DNA of 64,000 nt from an uncultured Lachnospiraceae bacterium. GTDB lineage: Bacteria > Bacillota > Clostridia > Lachnospirales > Lachnospiraceae. Location of the stretch: assembly GCA_905199445.1 (NCBI GenBank), contig CAJKGK010000005.1, positions 1 through 64,000 of the forward strand, in the 5' to 3' direction. Made by a program: the position numbers and the translations under genes. Below the pieces are notes generated by a model. The model worked only from the letters and a program-made list of their open reading frames with translations, was not told where the DNA came from and searched no databases. Below, one piece after another: positions 16,683-26,025 of the stretch; position 1 is the stretch's first letter, and each line of letters starts with the position of its first letter.

Positions 16683-18399
16683 ACGGGAGATTAAAAAGGT
16701 GCTTACTGAGAAAGCCTGCCCTTTGATCGGAGATTCTATTGGCGGTCCGGTCCTTTACCATGCCAGTCAGCAGTCATGGATTTATGGCGGAGAAGGGCAT
16801 TTTATGAATTTTGGCGTTTCCGGAGCCGGAAAAAGCAGAAGATGCAGCATCCCAACGACCAGAATGTTAATTGAATCCGGGGAGAGCTTTGCAGTTGTAG
16901 ATCCTAAAGGGGAGATTTATAATCAGACGGCATGTTATCTTGGGGATACTTATGAATGGTATGTTTTGAATTTCAGAGATATGGCGGACTCCATGTGCTG
17001 GAATCCTTTAATGGAACCCTATCGTCTGTATACATCCCAGGATCCGTCAGAACGGGAACAGGCATGTCAGATGATCGATGACCTGGCGGCCTCCCTCTAT
17101 CCGATTGTGGGTAATAATGATCCGTTTTGGCCCTGCCAGGCCAGAGATTTATTCGCAGGTGCATGTTACCTGCTTTTCGAAAATGCCAGGCCTGAAGAGG
17201 TTCATATTGCCAGTGTTTTCCATATGATTTCCCAGGGGGAAGAAACTTTGGGGCAAGGGACTTATTTAAAGATACTGATTGATGAACTGCCCCGGGATTC
17301 TATTGGGGGCATGATGCTTAAAAGCTATGTGACCACTGCCAATGATACAAAAGGGGGAATTCGCAGTACTTTTTTTATGGGAATTTCCAAATTTGTGCGC
17401 AGTGCGGAAATGCTTAAAACGCTGGGAAATGACCAGATCAATATTTATGGGCATACAGGTCAAAAGCCGGTTGCTATTTATGTGATTCTTCCCGATGAAA
17501 CACCGGTATTTAATGAACTGGCCGGGGTATTTATGTCCCAGATTACCCTACATTACATTCATTTGGCTCAAAAAAACTTTAATGGCCGTCTGCCTGTTCG
17601 TTTTAATGTCATTTTAGAGGAGTTGGGAAATATTGGAAAGGCAGTTCCCAACCTGGCATATCTTATGAGTGCATCCCGTTCCAGAAATATCCGGTGTCAT
17701 CTGTTTTTACAGAACATGAGCCAGCTGTCTGATATTTACGGAGAAGAAGGCGCGCAGACCATTACGTCCAATGCAGATATTATTCTGGCCTTTCGCACGA
17801 CCCACTGGGGAACCCTTGAGGAACTGTCGAAAAAATGTGGACAGCGCAGTGTCTGTCAGGACGGCAGTTTTCATACGGAACCTTTAATTACCCCTACCCA
17901 GCTTGGGGCCATGAAAACAGGGCAGGGCCTGGTGATGATTTCCGGACGGACCAAATATATTGTCAATCTTCCCGACTATTCCGAAATGTTTGATCTCTCA
18001 AACTGGAGAATGCCAGCCCCCCTGGTCAGGAAAAACATGCAAACGCCCGGCGTATTTGATATTCGTGCATTCGTTAAGGAAATGAAACGGAAAAAACTTT
18101 TGGCAATGATGAATACCCCACCGGATGACCAGGCGAAAAAGCCTATATTCAGACTAATTCTCACAGGCATAAACAGCGAAGAAGCATTGCGTAAGATTAC
18201 GATTGTGATTCGTTGTGAGCTTGAGGCGGAATTTAAAAATGTTTCCGACAGCGAACTCCATCATCAGTTGTTTCGAGCTAAATGCGGTATCTCAATGCCT
18301 CTGCTGAAAACATCAGATGAACGCCGGGCAAGAATTTTAAAAATACATCTGGAAAAAGCCGGAGGCCAGGTAAATTTGATGAATGTTCATGAGGATTGA
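16657..18399 (+). CDS. VirD4/TraG-like ATPase (type IV coupling protein family), orphan and soluble
   Basis: This 580-residue RecA-type motor has the coupling-protein hallmarks: Walker A GVSGAGKS (53-60), VVDPKGEIYNQ (80-90), the CWNPL motif (114-118), Walker B VILEELGNIG (318-327, Glu where Asp is usual), and SRSRNIRCHLFLQNMSQL (340-357) with TSNADIILAFRT. There is no N-terminal transmembrane pair: the P-loop begins only 52 residues in. About 120 extra C-terminal residues follow the motor. No relaxase, VirB4, VirB6 or other transfer gene lies within the window. ATG 16657 has AAAGGAGAG 6 nt upstream. It ends overlapping the convergent response regulator by 13 nt. It may drive protein or DNA translocation for the ClpP operon; this is not shown. 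Confidence 0.85.
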   Translation: MKNEKWANEREIKKVLTEKACPLIGDSIGGPVLYHASQQSWIYGGEGHFMNFGVSGAGKSRRCSIPTTRMLIESGESFAVVDPKGEIYNQTACYLGDTYEWYVLNFRDMADSMCWNPLMEPYRLYTSQDPSEREQACQMIDDLAASLYPIVGNNDPFWPCQARDLFAGACYLLFENARPEEVHIASVFHMISQGEETLGQGTYLKILIDELPRDSIGGMMLKSYVTTANDTKGGIRSTFFMGISKFVRSAEMLKTLGNDQINIYGHTGQKPVAIYVILPDETPVFNELAGVFMSQITLHYIHLAQKNFNGRLPVRFNVILEELGNIGKAVPNLAYLMSASRSRNIRCHLFLQNMSQLSDIYGEEGAQTITSNADIILAFRTTHWGTLEELSKKCGQRSVCQDGSFHTEPLITPTQLGAMKTGQGLVMISGRTKYIVNLPDYSEMFDLSNWRMPAPLVRKNMQTPGVFDIRAFVKEMKRKKLLAMMNTPPDDQAKKPIFRLILTGINSEEALRKITIVIRCELEAEFKNVSDSELHHQLFRAKCGISMPLLKTSDERRARILKIHLEKAGGQVNLMNVHED

Positions 18400-19181
18400 T
18401 GATCTTTTCTGTACTGGGATGGGGTACAGCCATAAAATTTTTTAAATGCTGATACAAAATATGAGTAACTGTTATAACCAACGCCTTCCGAGACCGCATT
18501 CAGGGTCAGAGAAGGCTTTTTTAAAAGCTGGGACGCCAGTTTCATTCGCTCATTAATAATATACTGACTGATGGAAACATGCTGGGCCTTTTTAAAAATT
18601 CGATTCAGATAAACCCGATTCATATAAAACTGAGCTGCCAGTGAATTTACAGACAATTCCATGGATGACAGATTGTTTTGGATGTAAGCCACACAGGCTG
18701 CCACCAATTCGTCTCCGGTACAGCGGTAACCATTTTTTTTATTCAATTCCTCTGTCTGTGTATCCAGCCATTTTTGGCCGTATTTATAAATTTCTTCGTG
18801 GCTGTGACGTTCCTGGCGTCTTTGGATTGCCTTTGAAACCGATTTTGCAATTTCTTCATAACGGGCAGGCAATAGGAGATAATCCATGACACCAAGCTTA
18901 ATGGCTTCCTGGGCATATTTAAAATCTGCATGGCATGTGAGAAAGATACAATCACAGTCCAGTGTCCGTCCTTTAATCCAGCGAATCAGTTCAATACCAT
19001 CTTCACCGGGCATTTCGATATCACATAATAAAATATCCACGTCTTCATTTTCGAAAATCTCCTGAGCCTGAGCGGCACTGTACGCACAAAGAACCTGGCT
19101 GATCCCCAGGGCCGTCCAGTCTACCTTTTCACGAATCATCTTGGTTGTAATAGGTTCATCATTAACGATCAGTAAATTCAT
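18387..19181 (-). CDS. YesN-type response regulator (receiver plus AraC HTH)
   Basis: The 264-residue protein has an N-terminal receiver with Asp54 (LLCDIEMPGEDG), where the usual DDE opening reads NDE. The C-terminal AraC domain has two helix-turn-helices (LSVNSLAAQFYMNRVYLNRIFK and LNAVSEGVGYNSYSYFVSAFKK). The linker is shorter than in typical 400-530-residue YesN proteins. It follows the YesM-type kinase by 25 nt on the same strand, and the pair faces the sugar-importer operon at 21142, which it most likely activates when oligosaccharide is present. The 3' end overlaps the VirD4-like gene tail-to-tail by 13 nt. Confidence 0.92.
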   Translation of the reverse strand: MNLLIVNDEPITTKMIREKVDWTALGISQVLCAYSAAQAQEIFENEDVDILLCDIEMPGEDGIELIRWIKGRTLDCDCIFLTCHADFKYAQEAIKLGVMDYLLLPARYEEIAKSVSKAIQRRQERHSHEEIYKYGQKWLDTQTEELNKKNGYRCTGDELVAACVAYIQNNLSSMELSVNSLAAQFYMNRVYLNRIFKKAQHVSISQYIINERMKLASQLLKKPSLTLNAVSEGVGYNSYSYFVSAFKKFYGCTPSQYRKDHQSS

Positions 19182-19206
19182 AGCTTAATAACTCCAATTC
19201 TGTTTT

Positions 19207-20874
19207 TTATACTTTAGTGTTTTCGTTTTCTGATTTTAGTATGTCGCTGCTTTCACTGTGAATGTGAAATCGGATAATAATCTCACACCCCTGTCCGGGG
19301 GCGGTTTTAACCCGAAGCGTGGCATCGCTGCCCAGGAAAAATTTAATACGCTGATAAGAATTCACCAGGCCGATATGGGCATGACTATCGGGAAGATCTA
19401 AAGTTTCTGTGTTGATTTTTTCGGCGATCTCCGGATCCATGCCCGGACCGTCATCGGCAATGATAAATTGGGCGGTCTGATCCTTAACCTGGGCCTTAAG
19501 GTATATGTGGACAACCGACTGGCTATGCAGTGCATGACGAATAATATTTTCCACGTAATTGTGGATAAGCAGCGGCGGAATGTGCACTTCCAGGGCTTCC
19601 TGAGAAATATCATACGCAATGGTAAAGCCGTCAGGATATCGAAGCTTTGCAACTTCCAGATAATTTTTGATCAGATTCAGTTCCAGAGAAAAGCTTTCCA
19701 GATCCTGGTTGCTGCGGAAAATATAGCGAAAATAATCAGCCATATACAAAATTGTATTTTCCAGGTTTTCGCGGTCATCCATCTGAGACAGAGAATACAT
19801 CAGGTTAAAGGTATTCAGGAGAAAATGGGGGCGGATCTGCAGCTGCAGGTTGCGAAGCTCCATTTTCTGGCGCCAAAGCCGGGCTTCATATTTTTCAATT
19901 TTCAGCCGTTTAATATTGTCGGCCATTGTATTAAAGGTTTCATTAATTGTTATAAATTCTCTGGCATATTTGTGGTGGCTGCCGATTCGATAATCCTGAT
20001 CCCCGGCGCGCAGTTTTCCAAGGGCGGTCGTAATTTTCCGCAGAGGTTTTAAAAGAATCCGGTTTAAAATGATAAATAAAACCGGAATAAGCATCAGGTA
20101 AAGGAGGGTAATTAAAAAGCCTGCGCGCTCAAAAAACGGAAGGGTGCGAATAATTTCCGAGCGGTCAAGGTGTGTGTGAATGTAAAGGGGGGCATGATTG
20201 GTATTCGCAGTTACGCGAAGTTTTCCGTTGTCTGTATTTTGAATTTGGGACATATTCCGGGTATCCGTGGCTGCAATTTGGATATTTTTATACGTCAGGC
20301 TGCTTTCTATGTCAGATATAACGTCATCGATGCAGATCATACTGCCAATGTACATTCCGTTTGTAGCCGAAGCGTGAAGCAGCCACTGGCGGCCGTCAAA
20401 GTAAAAAAGTTTCCAGCTGGCATAATTTTTCAAAAGGTCAGGGTCAGAAAGCTGACTGGCCAGATCCGATCTCTGAAAGGTAAAACCTGTATTTTTGCAG
20501 ATCAGTATGTCATCCAGAATCGGGGAATATGTAAAATAAATATCCGATGAATTTTGCCGTGCCAGGTCTTCCTGAAGCTTTTTGGCGATATAGTATTTGG
20601 CATTGTAATAATCACTGTTGCCATTTTGGCGGCAAAGGGTAATGCCATAGGGATCATTGATCACCAGGTTATAAAGATAATTGGTGGATTCTGTAATCTG
20701 GGTGTCCAGATAAATCATACTGTTGTTCATTATTGTATGAACCGAGGCGGTTGCCTGATCAATAATGACTTCCTGAGATTTTTTTGCACTGAAAATGCTG
20801 ATGATATTTAAAGGCAGAATAATAATCACCAGGATATAAACAATCTTTGTTGTGATAGAGTTGGTATGGCTCAC
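19207..20874 (-). CDS. YesM-type sensor histidine kinase
   Basis: The 555-residue kinase has membrane segments near 7-27 and 255-280 around an extracellular sensor domain of roughly 225 residues, then HAMP (about 285-340). Its LytS/YesM-type kinase core carries phospho-accepting His in LQIRPHFLLNTFNL, and the ATP pocket has DDGPGMD and IGLVNSYQRI. GTG 20874 is preferred because GAGGTG lies 6 nt upstream and it places the first membrane helix at the N-terminus; a longer frame to 20937 exists. It is divergent from the solute-binding protein gene, with the shared control region 20875-21141 between them. It probably senses an extracellular sugar, perhaps through the binding protein. Confidence 0.9.
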   Translation of the reverse strand: MSHTNSITTKIVYILVIIILPLNIISIFSAKKSQEVIIDQATASVHTIMNNSMIYLDTQITESTNYLYNLVINDPYGITLCRQNGNSDYYNAKYYIAKKLQEDLARQNSSDIYFTYSPILDDILICKNTGFTFQRSDLASQLSDPDLLKNYASWKLFYFDGRQWLLHASATNGMYIGSMICIDDVISDIESSLTYKNIQIAATDTRNMSQIQNTDNGKLRVTANTNHAPLYIHTHLDRSEIIRTLPFFERAGFLITLLYLMLIPVLFIILNRILLKPLRKITTALGKLRAGDQDYRIGSHHKYAREFITINETFNTMADNIKRLKIEKYEARLWRQKMELRNLQLQIRPHFLLNTFNLMYSLSQMDDRENLENTILYMADYFRYIFRSNQDLESFSLELNLIKNYLEVAKLRYPDGFTIAYDISQEALEVHIPPLLIHNYVENIIRHALHSQSVVHIYLKAQVKDQTAQFIIADDGPGMDPEIAEKINTETLDLPDSHAHIGLVNSYQRIKFFLGSDATLRVKTAPGQGCEIIIRFHIHSESSDILKSENENTKV

Positions 20875-21000
20875 AGAGAACACCTCGATTTCGTTATATA
20901 GATTTCCTGACTTTTGATATGGATTTGTAAAATTCACTTCACTTTAATTTATGTCATATTTTATCATACTTTCCGTATTTGAAACTCAAAAAAATTAAAG

Positions 21001-21026
21001 AAGTTCCAAAAACGAACTTTAAAGTT
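21001..21026. promoter_or_regulatory. Nested palindromes upstream of the sugar-importer promoter
   Basis: AAGTTC (21001-21006) is repeated inverted as GAACTT (21014-21019), which itself runs into the perfect palindrome AACTTTAAAGTT (21015-21026). The cluster ends 16 nt before the -35 element at 21043, a position suited to an activator such as the YesN-type regulator. The binding protein is inferred from position only. Confidence 0.5.
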
Positions 21027-21042
21027 TAATTACAGAATAGAA

Positions 21043-21071
21043 TTGCACAAAAAAAAGTGATATTCTTTAAT
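21043..21071 (+). promoter_or_regulatory. Promoter of the binding-protein operon
   Basis: TTGCAC (21043-21048), a 17-nt spacer and TTTAAT (21066-21071). The poor -35 match is what an activator-dependent promoter would show. Confidence 0.5.
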
Positions 21072-21141
21072 TACGTTATACAAGATGACGGATTGGTCAA
21101 ACAAAACGCATCATAATAAAAATTTTTTGGGAGGTAGGAAA

Positions 21142-22860
21142 ATGAAATCAAGATTTACAGCATTATTGATGGCAGGTGTTATGGGGGTCACATGTCTGGC
21201 CGGATGCTCCGGCTCTGGAGCCGGTTCCAATAAAACTGCAGATAACCAAAATCAGGATACAGGGGAACAGACCGATGCAGGAAAGTCCGGAGCAAACACA
21301 GACAGCACAGAGAGCAAAGAAAATGGTGATAACGGTGAAACATATAATGTCGTCATGTCCTGGCCCAATCTGACGGGAAGCGTACCCGCAGGTATGGCAG
21401 ATGTGGAGGCAGCGATTAATGCGATTACAGAACCTGAGATCGGTGTGACCGTTACCTTTGAACCTATCGATTTTGCCAATCTGGCCAGTGAACAAAATCT
21501 GATGATTTCCAGCGGTGAAAAACTGGATCTGATCGTTTCTGTGGGAAGCGGTGTCAGCAGCCTGGTGAATAATGGCTCCATTATTCCACTGGATGATTTA
21601 TATGCACAATATGGTGAGGATATTAAAAATACATGCGGTGTTGCTGTCGAAGGCGGCGGCTATTATGATAATGTTTTGTATGGTATTCCCAACGCATATA
21701 TTCAAGGTGAGTCCTATGGCTTTGTAGGCAGAAAAGATATTTTTGACAAGTATGGAATTACCATTGATCCTGATAAAATGTATACCTATGATGAGCTGGA
21801 GGAAATGTTTGCAACCATTAAGGCCGGTGAAGGTGACAGCTTTTATATGATTTCTAATATTACGAATAACACGGATTTGTTCAGTACGGTTATGTATCCT
21901 GTGGATACGCTGGGTGCTACAAATGCCTCCGGTATTTTGCTGTTTGATCAGAATGATTCGGATTGGTCTGATGACACAACCATTGTCAATGAATTTGCAA
22001 CAGAAGAATACAAAGAATATGCACAACGCATGTACCGCTGGGCACAGGCCGGATATATTGCACCGGATGCGGCAAGCAATACAGATTCAACAGAAACACT
22101 GGTTAAAGGCGGTAATTATCTGGGGCAGATGAACTGGACAACACCGGGACTCGAAGAATCTTATACGGCAGGTACTGGCTATGAGATGATTGCGATTCAT
22201 ATTGTACCGCCTTATATTGTAGGTGCCAGATTCCAGAATATTCTCTGGAGTATTCCAATTACATGTGAAAATCCTGAAAAAACCTTCCAGTTTTTAAATA
22301 TGCTTTATGGCGATAATGACCTGGATACGTTGCTTCAGTTTGGTATTGAAGGCGTCAGCTATGAGGTTGTAGAGGAAAATGAATATGGCGACAGAGTTAT
22401 TAAGTATCCGGATGGATTGGATTCGAGTTCTGTTCCTTATTATCAGGCCGCTGGCATTTATGGAAACCGTCTCTCCTGGCCGGTAATGTCGCCTTCACCG
22501 CTGGAACTGAATCAGGCTCTGCGTGAGTTTAATGACAGTATCACACTTGTAAGCCCTGCTATGGGATACTGTTTTGTAACAGACAGTGTTCAGTCCCAGT
22601 ATGCAGCCGTACAGTCTGTCATTTCTCAGTATGCACCTATTGTAACTGCAGGGGCCATTGATCCGGAGACAGAGATTCCCGAATTTTTAGCTGCGCTTGA
22701 AGCCGCAGGAATTAACGAGATTATTGAAGAAAATCAGAGACAGTTTGATGAATGGCTTGCAACCCATGAGCCTGTGACTTCTTCAACATTAAAAGATGAT
22801 GCCGGTGCAGCTGAAACAGCAGCAGTTGAAACAACGGCAGATGAGACTGCAGAAAAATAG
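21142..22860 (+). CDS. Sugar ABC transporter solute-binding lipoprotein (LplA/YtcQ-like)
   Basis: The 572-residue lipoprotein has a signal peptide ending in lipobox LAGC near residue 21, then a Ser/Thr/Asn/Glu-rich tether (about 25-70) and a large type-II binding domain with VVMSWPNLTG at its start. The size (over 500 residues) is typical of binding proteins that serve LplB/LplC-type permeases for oligosaccharides. GGGAGG precedes ATG 21142. A low-complexity Ala/Glu/Thr tail ends the protein. It is the first gene of the importer operon and is likely the most abundant product. The ligand is probably a plant or mucin oligosaccharide, given the adjacent GH43 genes. Confidence 0.9.
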   Translation: MKSRFTALLMAGVMGVTCLAGCSGSGAGSNKTADNQNQDTGEQTDAGKSGANTDSTESKENGDNGETYNVVMSWPNLTGSVPAGMADVEAAINAITEPEIGVTVTFEPIDFANLASEQNLMISSGEKLDLIVSVGSGVSSLVNNGSIIPLDDLYAQYGEDIKNTCGVAVEGGGYYDNVLYGIPNAYIQGESYGFVGRKDIFDKYGITIDPDKMYTYDELEEMFATIKAGEGDSFYMISNITNNTDLFSTVMYPVDTLGATNASGILLFDQNDSDWSDDTTIVNEFATEEYKEYAQRMYRWAQAGYIAPDAASNTDSTETLVKGGNYLGQMNWTTPGLEESYTAGTGYEMIAIHIVPPYIVGARFQNILWSIPITCENPEKTFQFLNMLYGDNDLDTLLQFGIEGVSYEVVEENEYGDRVIKYPDGLDSSSVPYYQAAGIYGNRLSWPVMSPSPLELNQALREFNDSITLVSPAMGYCFVTDSVQSQYAAVQSVISQYAPIVTAGAIDPETEIPEFLAALEAAGINEIIEENQRQFDEWLATHEPVTSSTLKDDAGAAETAAVETTADETAEK

Positions 22861-22874
22861 GAGGAAATATTAAA

Positions 22875-23921
22875 ATGACTTACACATCGATTCGTCCCGG
22901 ACAGGTTTGGCTGGACACAGAAGGAAAAAGAATTCAGGCACATGGTGGTTCAATCATTTATGTGGATGATACCTATTACTGGTATGGAGAAAATAAGGAA
23001 AAAACAACCGGTGAAAACAATATATGGCACTGGGGCGTCAAATGTTATTCTTCTAAAGATCTGTATAACTGGAAAGATGAAGGCATTATTATTCCTCCGG
23101 ATCTGGAAGATGAACATTCTCCGCTGCATCCGTCCGCCCAGATGGACAGACCGCATATTATTTATAATAAGGACACAAAAAAATATGTATGCTGGCTTAA
23201 AATCATGCATAAAGACGAGACTCAGTCAGAAACCATTTTAACAGCAGATCATATTTTAGGACCTTATACAATGGTGCGCACAGGGCTTAAACCATTACAT
23301 ATGAGTGCAGGAGATTTTGATCTGGTGGTGGATCCAGTAGACGGCAAAGGCTATTATTATTTTGAACGTGTCCACAGTGAACTGATTTGTGCGGATCTGA
23401 CCGATGATTATACAGACGTAACGGGCTATTATTCCACCCATTTTCCACAGCCGTATCCGCCTTACGTACGTGAGGCCCCGGCACATTTTTACAGAAAAGG
23501 GCTCCACTATATTGTGACATCCGGAACAACCGGATATTTCCCCAATCCGTCAGAGATTGCCTGTTCCAAATGCTATCATGGACCTTTTGAAGTTCTTGGA
23601 AATCCGCATGTTGATGATCCGTCTCATACATCCTTCCATTCACAGATCTGTTCCGTGTTTAAGGTTCCGGGAAAAAAGGACCTCTACATTGCGCTGGCTG
23701 ACCGTTGGCTGCCTCAGATGATGGATTCTAAATATGAAGATGTTGCAAAATTATTTGAAGCCATGTTTAATCCTGATAGTCCAAAACCGGATTTTGACGG
23801 GGAGGCTCAAAATCTGAATCATACGGCAATTGCAGATTATGTATGGCTGCCGTTCCGTTTTGACGGAAAGATGGCGTATTTGGACTGGAAGGACGAATGG
23901 CGCATCGAGGATTATGAATAA
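22875..23921 (+). CDS. Glycoside hydrolase family 43 (exo-galactanase-like subfamily)
   Basis: The 348-residue enzyme has no signal peptide and is therefore cytoplasmic. The opening VWLDTEGKRIQAHGGSIIYVDDTYYWYGENKE and YSSKDLYNWKDEG are characteristic of GH43 members related to exo-beta-1,3-galactanases (GH43 subfamily 24 and relatives). This group often lacks the canonical general-base Asp. Other blade motifs are MDRPHIIYN and SAGDFDLVVD. It would trim side chains of imported oligosaccharide. AGGAGG precedes the ATG and it follows the binding-protein gene by 14 nt. A terminator-like hairpin follows at 23935. Subfamily placement is by recognition. Confidence 0.82.
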   Translation: MTYTSIRPGQVWLDTEGKRIQAHGGSIIYVDDTYYWYGENKEKTTGENNIWHWGVKCYSSKDLYNWKDEGIIIPPDLEDEHSPLHPSAQMDRPHIIYNKDTKKYVCWLKIMHKDETQSETILTADHILGPYTMVRTGLKPLHMSAGDFDLVVDPVDGKGYYYFERVHSELICADLTDDYTDVTGYYSTHFPQPYPPYVREAPAHFYRKGLHYIVTSGTTGYFPNPSEIACSKCYHGPFEVLGNPHVDDPSHTSFHSQICSVFKVPGKKDLYIALADRWLPQMMDSKYEDVAKLFEAMFNPDSPKPDFDGEAQNLNHTAIADYVWLPFRFDGKMAYLDWKDEWRIEDYE

Positions 23922-23934
23922 ATCTTATATTAAA

Positions 23935-23987
23935 CGGGCGGCGGTTAAGGATCAGGCCTGATCCCGAATGCCGCCCGGGCATTTTTG
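23935..23987 (+). terminator. Intra-operon terminator-like hairpin
   Basis: Outer arms CGGGCGGC (23935-23942) and GCCGCCCG (23970-23977) enclose the perfect inner palindrome GGATCAGGCCTGATCC, and the hairpin is followed by GGCATTTTTG. It lies between the first GH43 gene and the permease pair, so it would lower permease expression relative to the binding protein. Confidence 0.75.
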
Positions 23988-24040
23988 TGGGGGTTTTTCA
24001 AAAATCCTGTATCATCAAAGAGAGAACGGAGGAAATGTTT

Positions 24041-25036
24041 ATGGCAGTACAATCAACATCTGCACAAACGGCTGTCCCACAGAAAGATGACAGCCTGCCT
24101 AAAAAGTTAAAAACACGTCCGGCAAAGCGTAAATATAACTGGAAACGGATGTGGCCGGTATATTTAATGACCGTTCCGGGGCTTATTTACATGATTTGCA
24201 ATAACTATCTGCCGATGTTTGGCGTTGTTATTGCATTTAAAAAATTAAATTTTGCCAAGGGGATTTTCGGCAGCCCATGGTGCGGCTTTGATAATTTTGA
24301 ATTTCTGTTTAAATCCAGTACAGCATTTACAATCATAAGAAATACGGTTTGCTATAATGTGGTCTTTATTATTCTGGGAACTGTGATTTCTATTGCAGTT
24401 GCTATATTGCTTAATGAAATCCGCAGCCGAACAGCTTCCAAAATTTATCAGAGTGTGATTTTGCTGCCATATCTTATGAGCTGGGTTGTTGCCAGCTATC
24501 TGTTCTATGCATTACTTGCTTCAGATACCGGTATGATCAATAATTTTATTCTGGAGCCTCTGGGATTTGAACCTGTAAACTGGTATAGCGAGAAACAATA
24601 TTGGCCGGTGATCCTTGTTCTGGTGAATATATGGAAAGGTGTCGGTTACCAGATGATTATTTATCTTTCCAGTATTGTCAGCATCAGTCCGGAGTATTAC
24701 GAGGCTGCGACGATTGACGGCGCCACGAAATGGCAGCAGATCAGAAAAATTACGCTGCCGCTTTTGAAACCTACCATTATAACCCTTTTAATTCTGGCTG
24801 TGGGCCGTATTTTTGCATCTGATTTTGGTCTGTTTTATCAGGTGCCCAGAAATTCTGGCGCTTTATATGAGACCACGCAGACCATTGATGTTTATGTATA
24901 CAATGCACTGATGAAAAAGAGTGACTACGGTATGTCATCGGCTGCCAGTGTATTCCAGTCTATTGTAGGTTTTGTACTGGTTATGATTACCAACTTTATT
25001 GCCCGTAAAACGAATCGGGACAGTGCATTATTTTAA
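24041..25036 (+). CDS. Sugar ABC transporter permease, LplB-like
   Basis: The 331-residue inner-membrane permease has six predicted spans after a 40-residue Lys-rich cytoplasmic lead. The MalF-type EAA loop reads YEAATIDGATKWQQIRKITLPLLKPTI. ATG 24041 is used because GGAGG lies 8 nt upstream; two earlier starts are badly spaced. It pairs with the next gene to form the channel for the binding protein at 21142. No ATPase gene is in the locus, so energy probably comes from a shared MsmX/UgpC-type ATPase elsewhere. Confidence 0.92.
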   Translation: MAVQSTSAQTAVPQKDDSLPKKLKTRPAKRKYNWKRMWPVYLMTVPGLIYMICNNYLPMFGVVIAFKKLNFAKGIFGSPWCGFDNFEFLFKSSTAFTIIRNTVCYNVVFIILGTVISIAVAILLNEIRSRTASKIYQSVILLPYLMSWVVASYLFYALLASDTGMINNFILEPLGFEPVNWYSEKQYWPVILVLVNIWKGVGYQMIIYLSSIVSISPEYYEAATIDGATKWQQIRKITLPLLKPTIITLLILAVGRIFASDFGLFYQVPRNSGALYETTQTIDVYVYNALMKKSDYGMSSAASVFQSIVGFVLVMITNFIARKTNRDSALF

Positions 25037-25050
25037 AGGAGGGTATAACG

Positions 25051-25950
25051 ATGAAATTAAAAGAAAGAACCGTTGTACAGATAATCGCTCACGTCGTCAT
25101 GCTTTTCTTTGCCATTGCTGCACTGCTTCCATTTATTTTGATGATTGTAGCTTCATTTACAGACAGTGCCTGGGCGACTTCTAACGGCTTTTCATTTTTC
25201 CCGGAGAAATGGAGTCTTGATGCGTACAGCTATATTGCCAATCAATGGGAAACCATTGGACAGGCTTATCTGATGACATTTCTGGTCACAATTGTGGGAA
25301 CGGTTTTAAGCTTACTTGTGGTATGTCTGTTTGCCTATGGCGTATCGCATACCGATTATCCTGGAATGAAATTATTAAATTTTTTGTGTGTGTTTACCAT
25401 GCTTTTTAACGGCGGTATTGTAACATCCTATTATGTATGGACCAGATATTTCAGTATTCGTGATACATTTTGGGCGCTTGTCCTCCCAAACTTGTTAATG
25501 AGCGCTTTTAACGTGATGCTTGTTAAAAACTATTTTAAATTCAGTATTCCGGAAAGTCTTCTGGAGGCGGCCCGGATTGACGGTGCAGGCGAAATTAAGA
25601 TTTTTGCAAAAATTGTGATGCCGCTGTCACTGCCCATTGTCGCGACCATCGGATTAATGACAGGAATTATTTACTGGAATGACTGGACAAACGGCCTTTA
25701 TTATCTGACCGATCGTGGAGGCAGTCATTTGTTTACGATCCAGCTTGTTTTGAATAAAATCAACGAAAACATTAATTTCCTGGCTCAAAATGCATCAACG
25801 CTGGGGGCTGGTGTTAATGCTTCGGCATTGCCGACGACTACAGCCAGAATGGCAATTGCTGTGGTCGGTATTTTACCGATATTGATTGCCTATCCGTTTT
25901 TCCAGAGATTCTTTGTTAAAGGAATCATGCTTGGCGGCGTAAAGGAGTGA
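25051..25950 (+). CDS. Sugar ABC transporter permease, LplC-like
   Basis: The 299-residue MalG-type permease has six predicted spans and the EAA motif LEAARIDGAGEIKIFAKIVMPLSLP. It ends with the family tail FFVKGIMLGGVKE. AAAGGAGGG lies 9 nt before the ATG and it follows the LplB-like gene by 14 nt. A terminator-like hairpin (25961-26006) follows. Confidence 0.93.
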   Translation: MKLKERTVVQIIAHVVMLFFAIAALLPFILMIVASFTDSAWATSNGFSFFPEKWSLDAYSYIANQWETIGQAYLMTFLVTIVGTVLSLLVVCLFAYGVSHTDYPGMKLLNFLCVFTMLFNGGIVTSYYVWTRYFSIRDTFWALVLPNLLMSAFNVMLVKNYFKFSIPESLLEAARIDGAGEIKIFAKIVMPLSLPIVATIGLMTGIIYWNDWTNGLYYLTDRGGSHLFTIQLVLNKINENINFLAQNASTLGAGVNASALPTTTARMAIAVVGILPILIAYPFFQRFFVKGIMLGGVKE

Positions 25951-25960
25951 GGTTTAAAAT

Positions 25961-26006
25961 ATGTCAAATAGACATATGAGAAGATGTATCTTTTGACATG
26001 TTTTTT
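25961..26006 (+). terminator. Terminator-like hairpin between permease and second GH43
   Basis: ATGTCAAA (25961-25968) pairs with TTTGACAT (25992-25999), followed by GTTTTTT. A competing small stem ATATGTC/GACATAT sits in the 5' part. The alternative pairings and position suggest partial termination within the operon. Confidence 0.55.
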
Positions 26007-26025
26007 CGGAAAGGTAGGTATATGC

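Noticed and set aside
16657..18399. Reading the VirD4-like gene as evidence of an integrative conjugative element
   Set aside because: No relaxase, VirB4/VirB6, integrase, or element ends are in the window, and the protein lacks N-terminal membrane helices.
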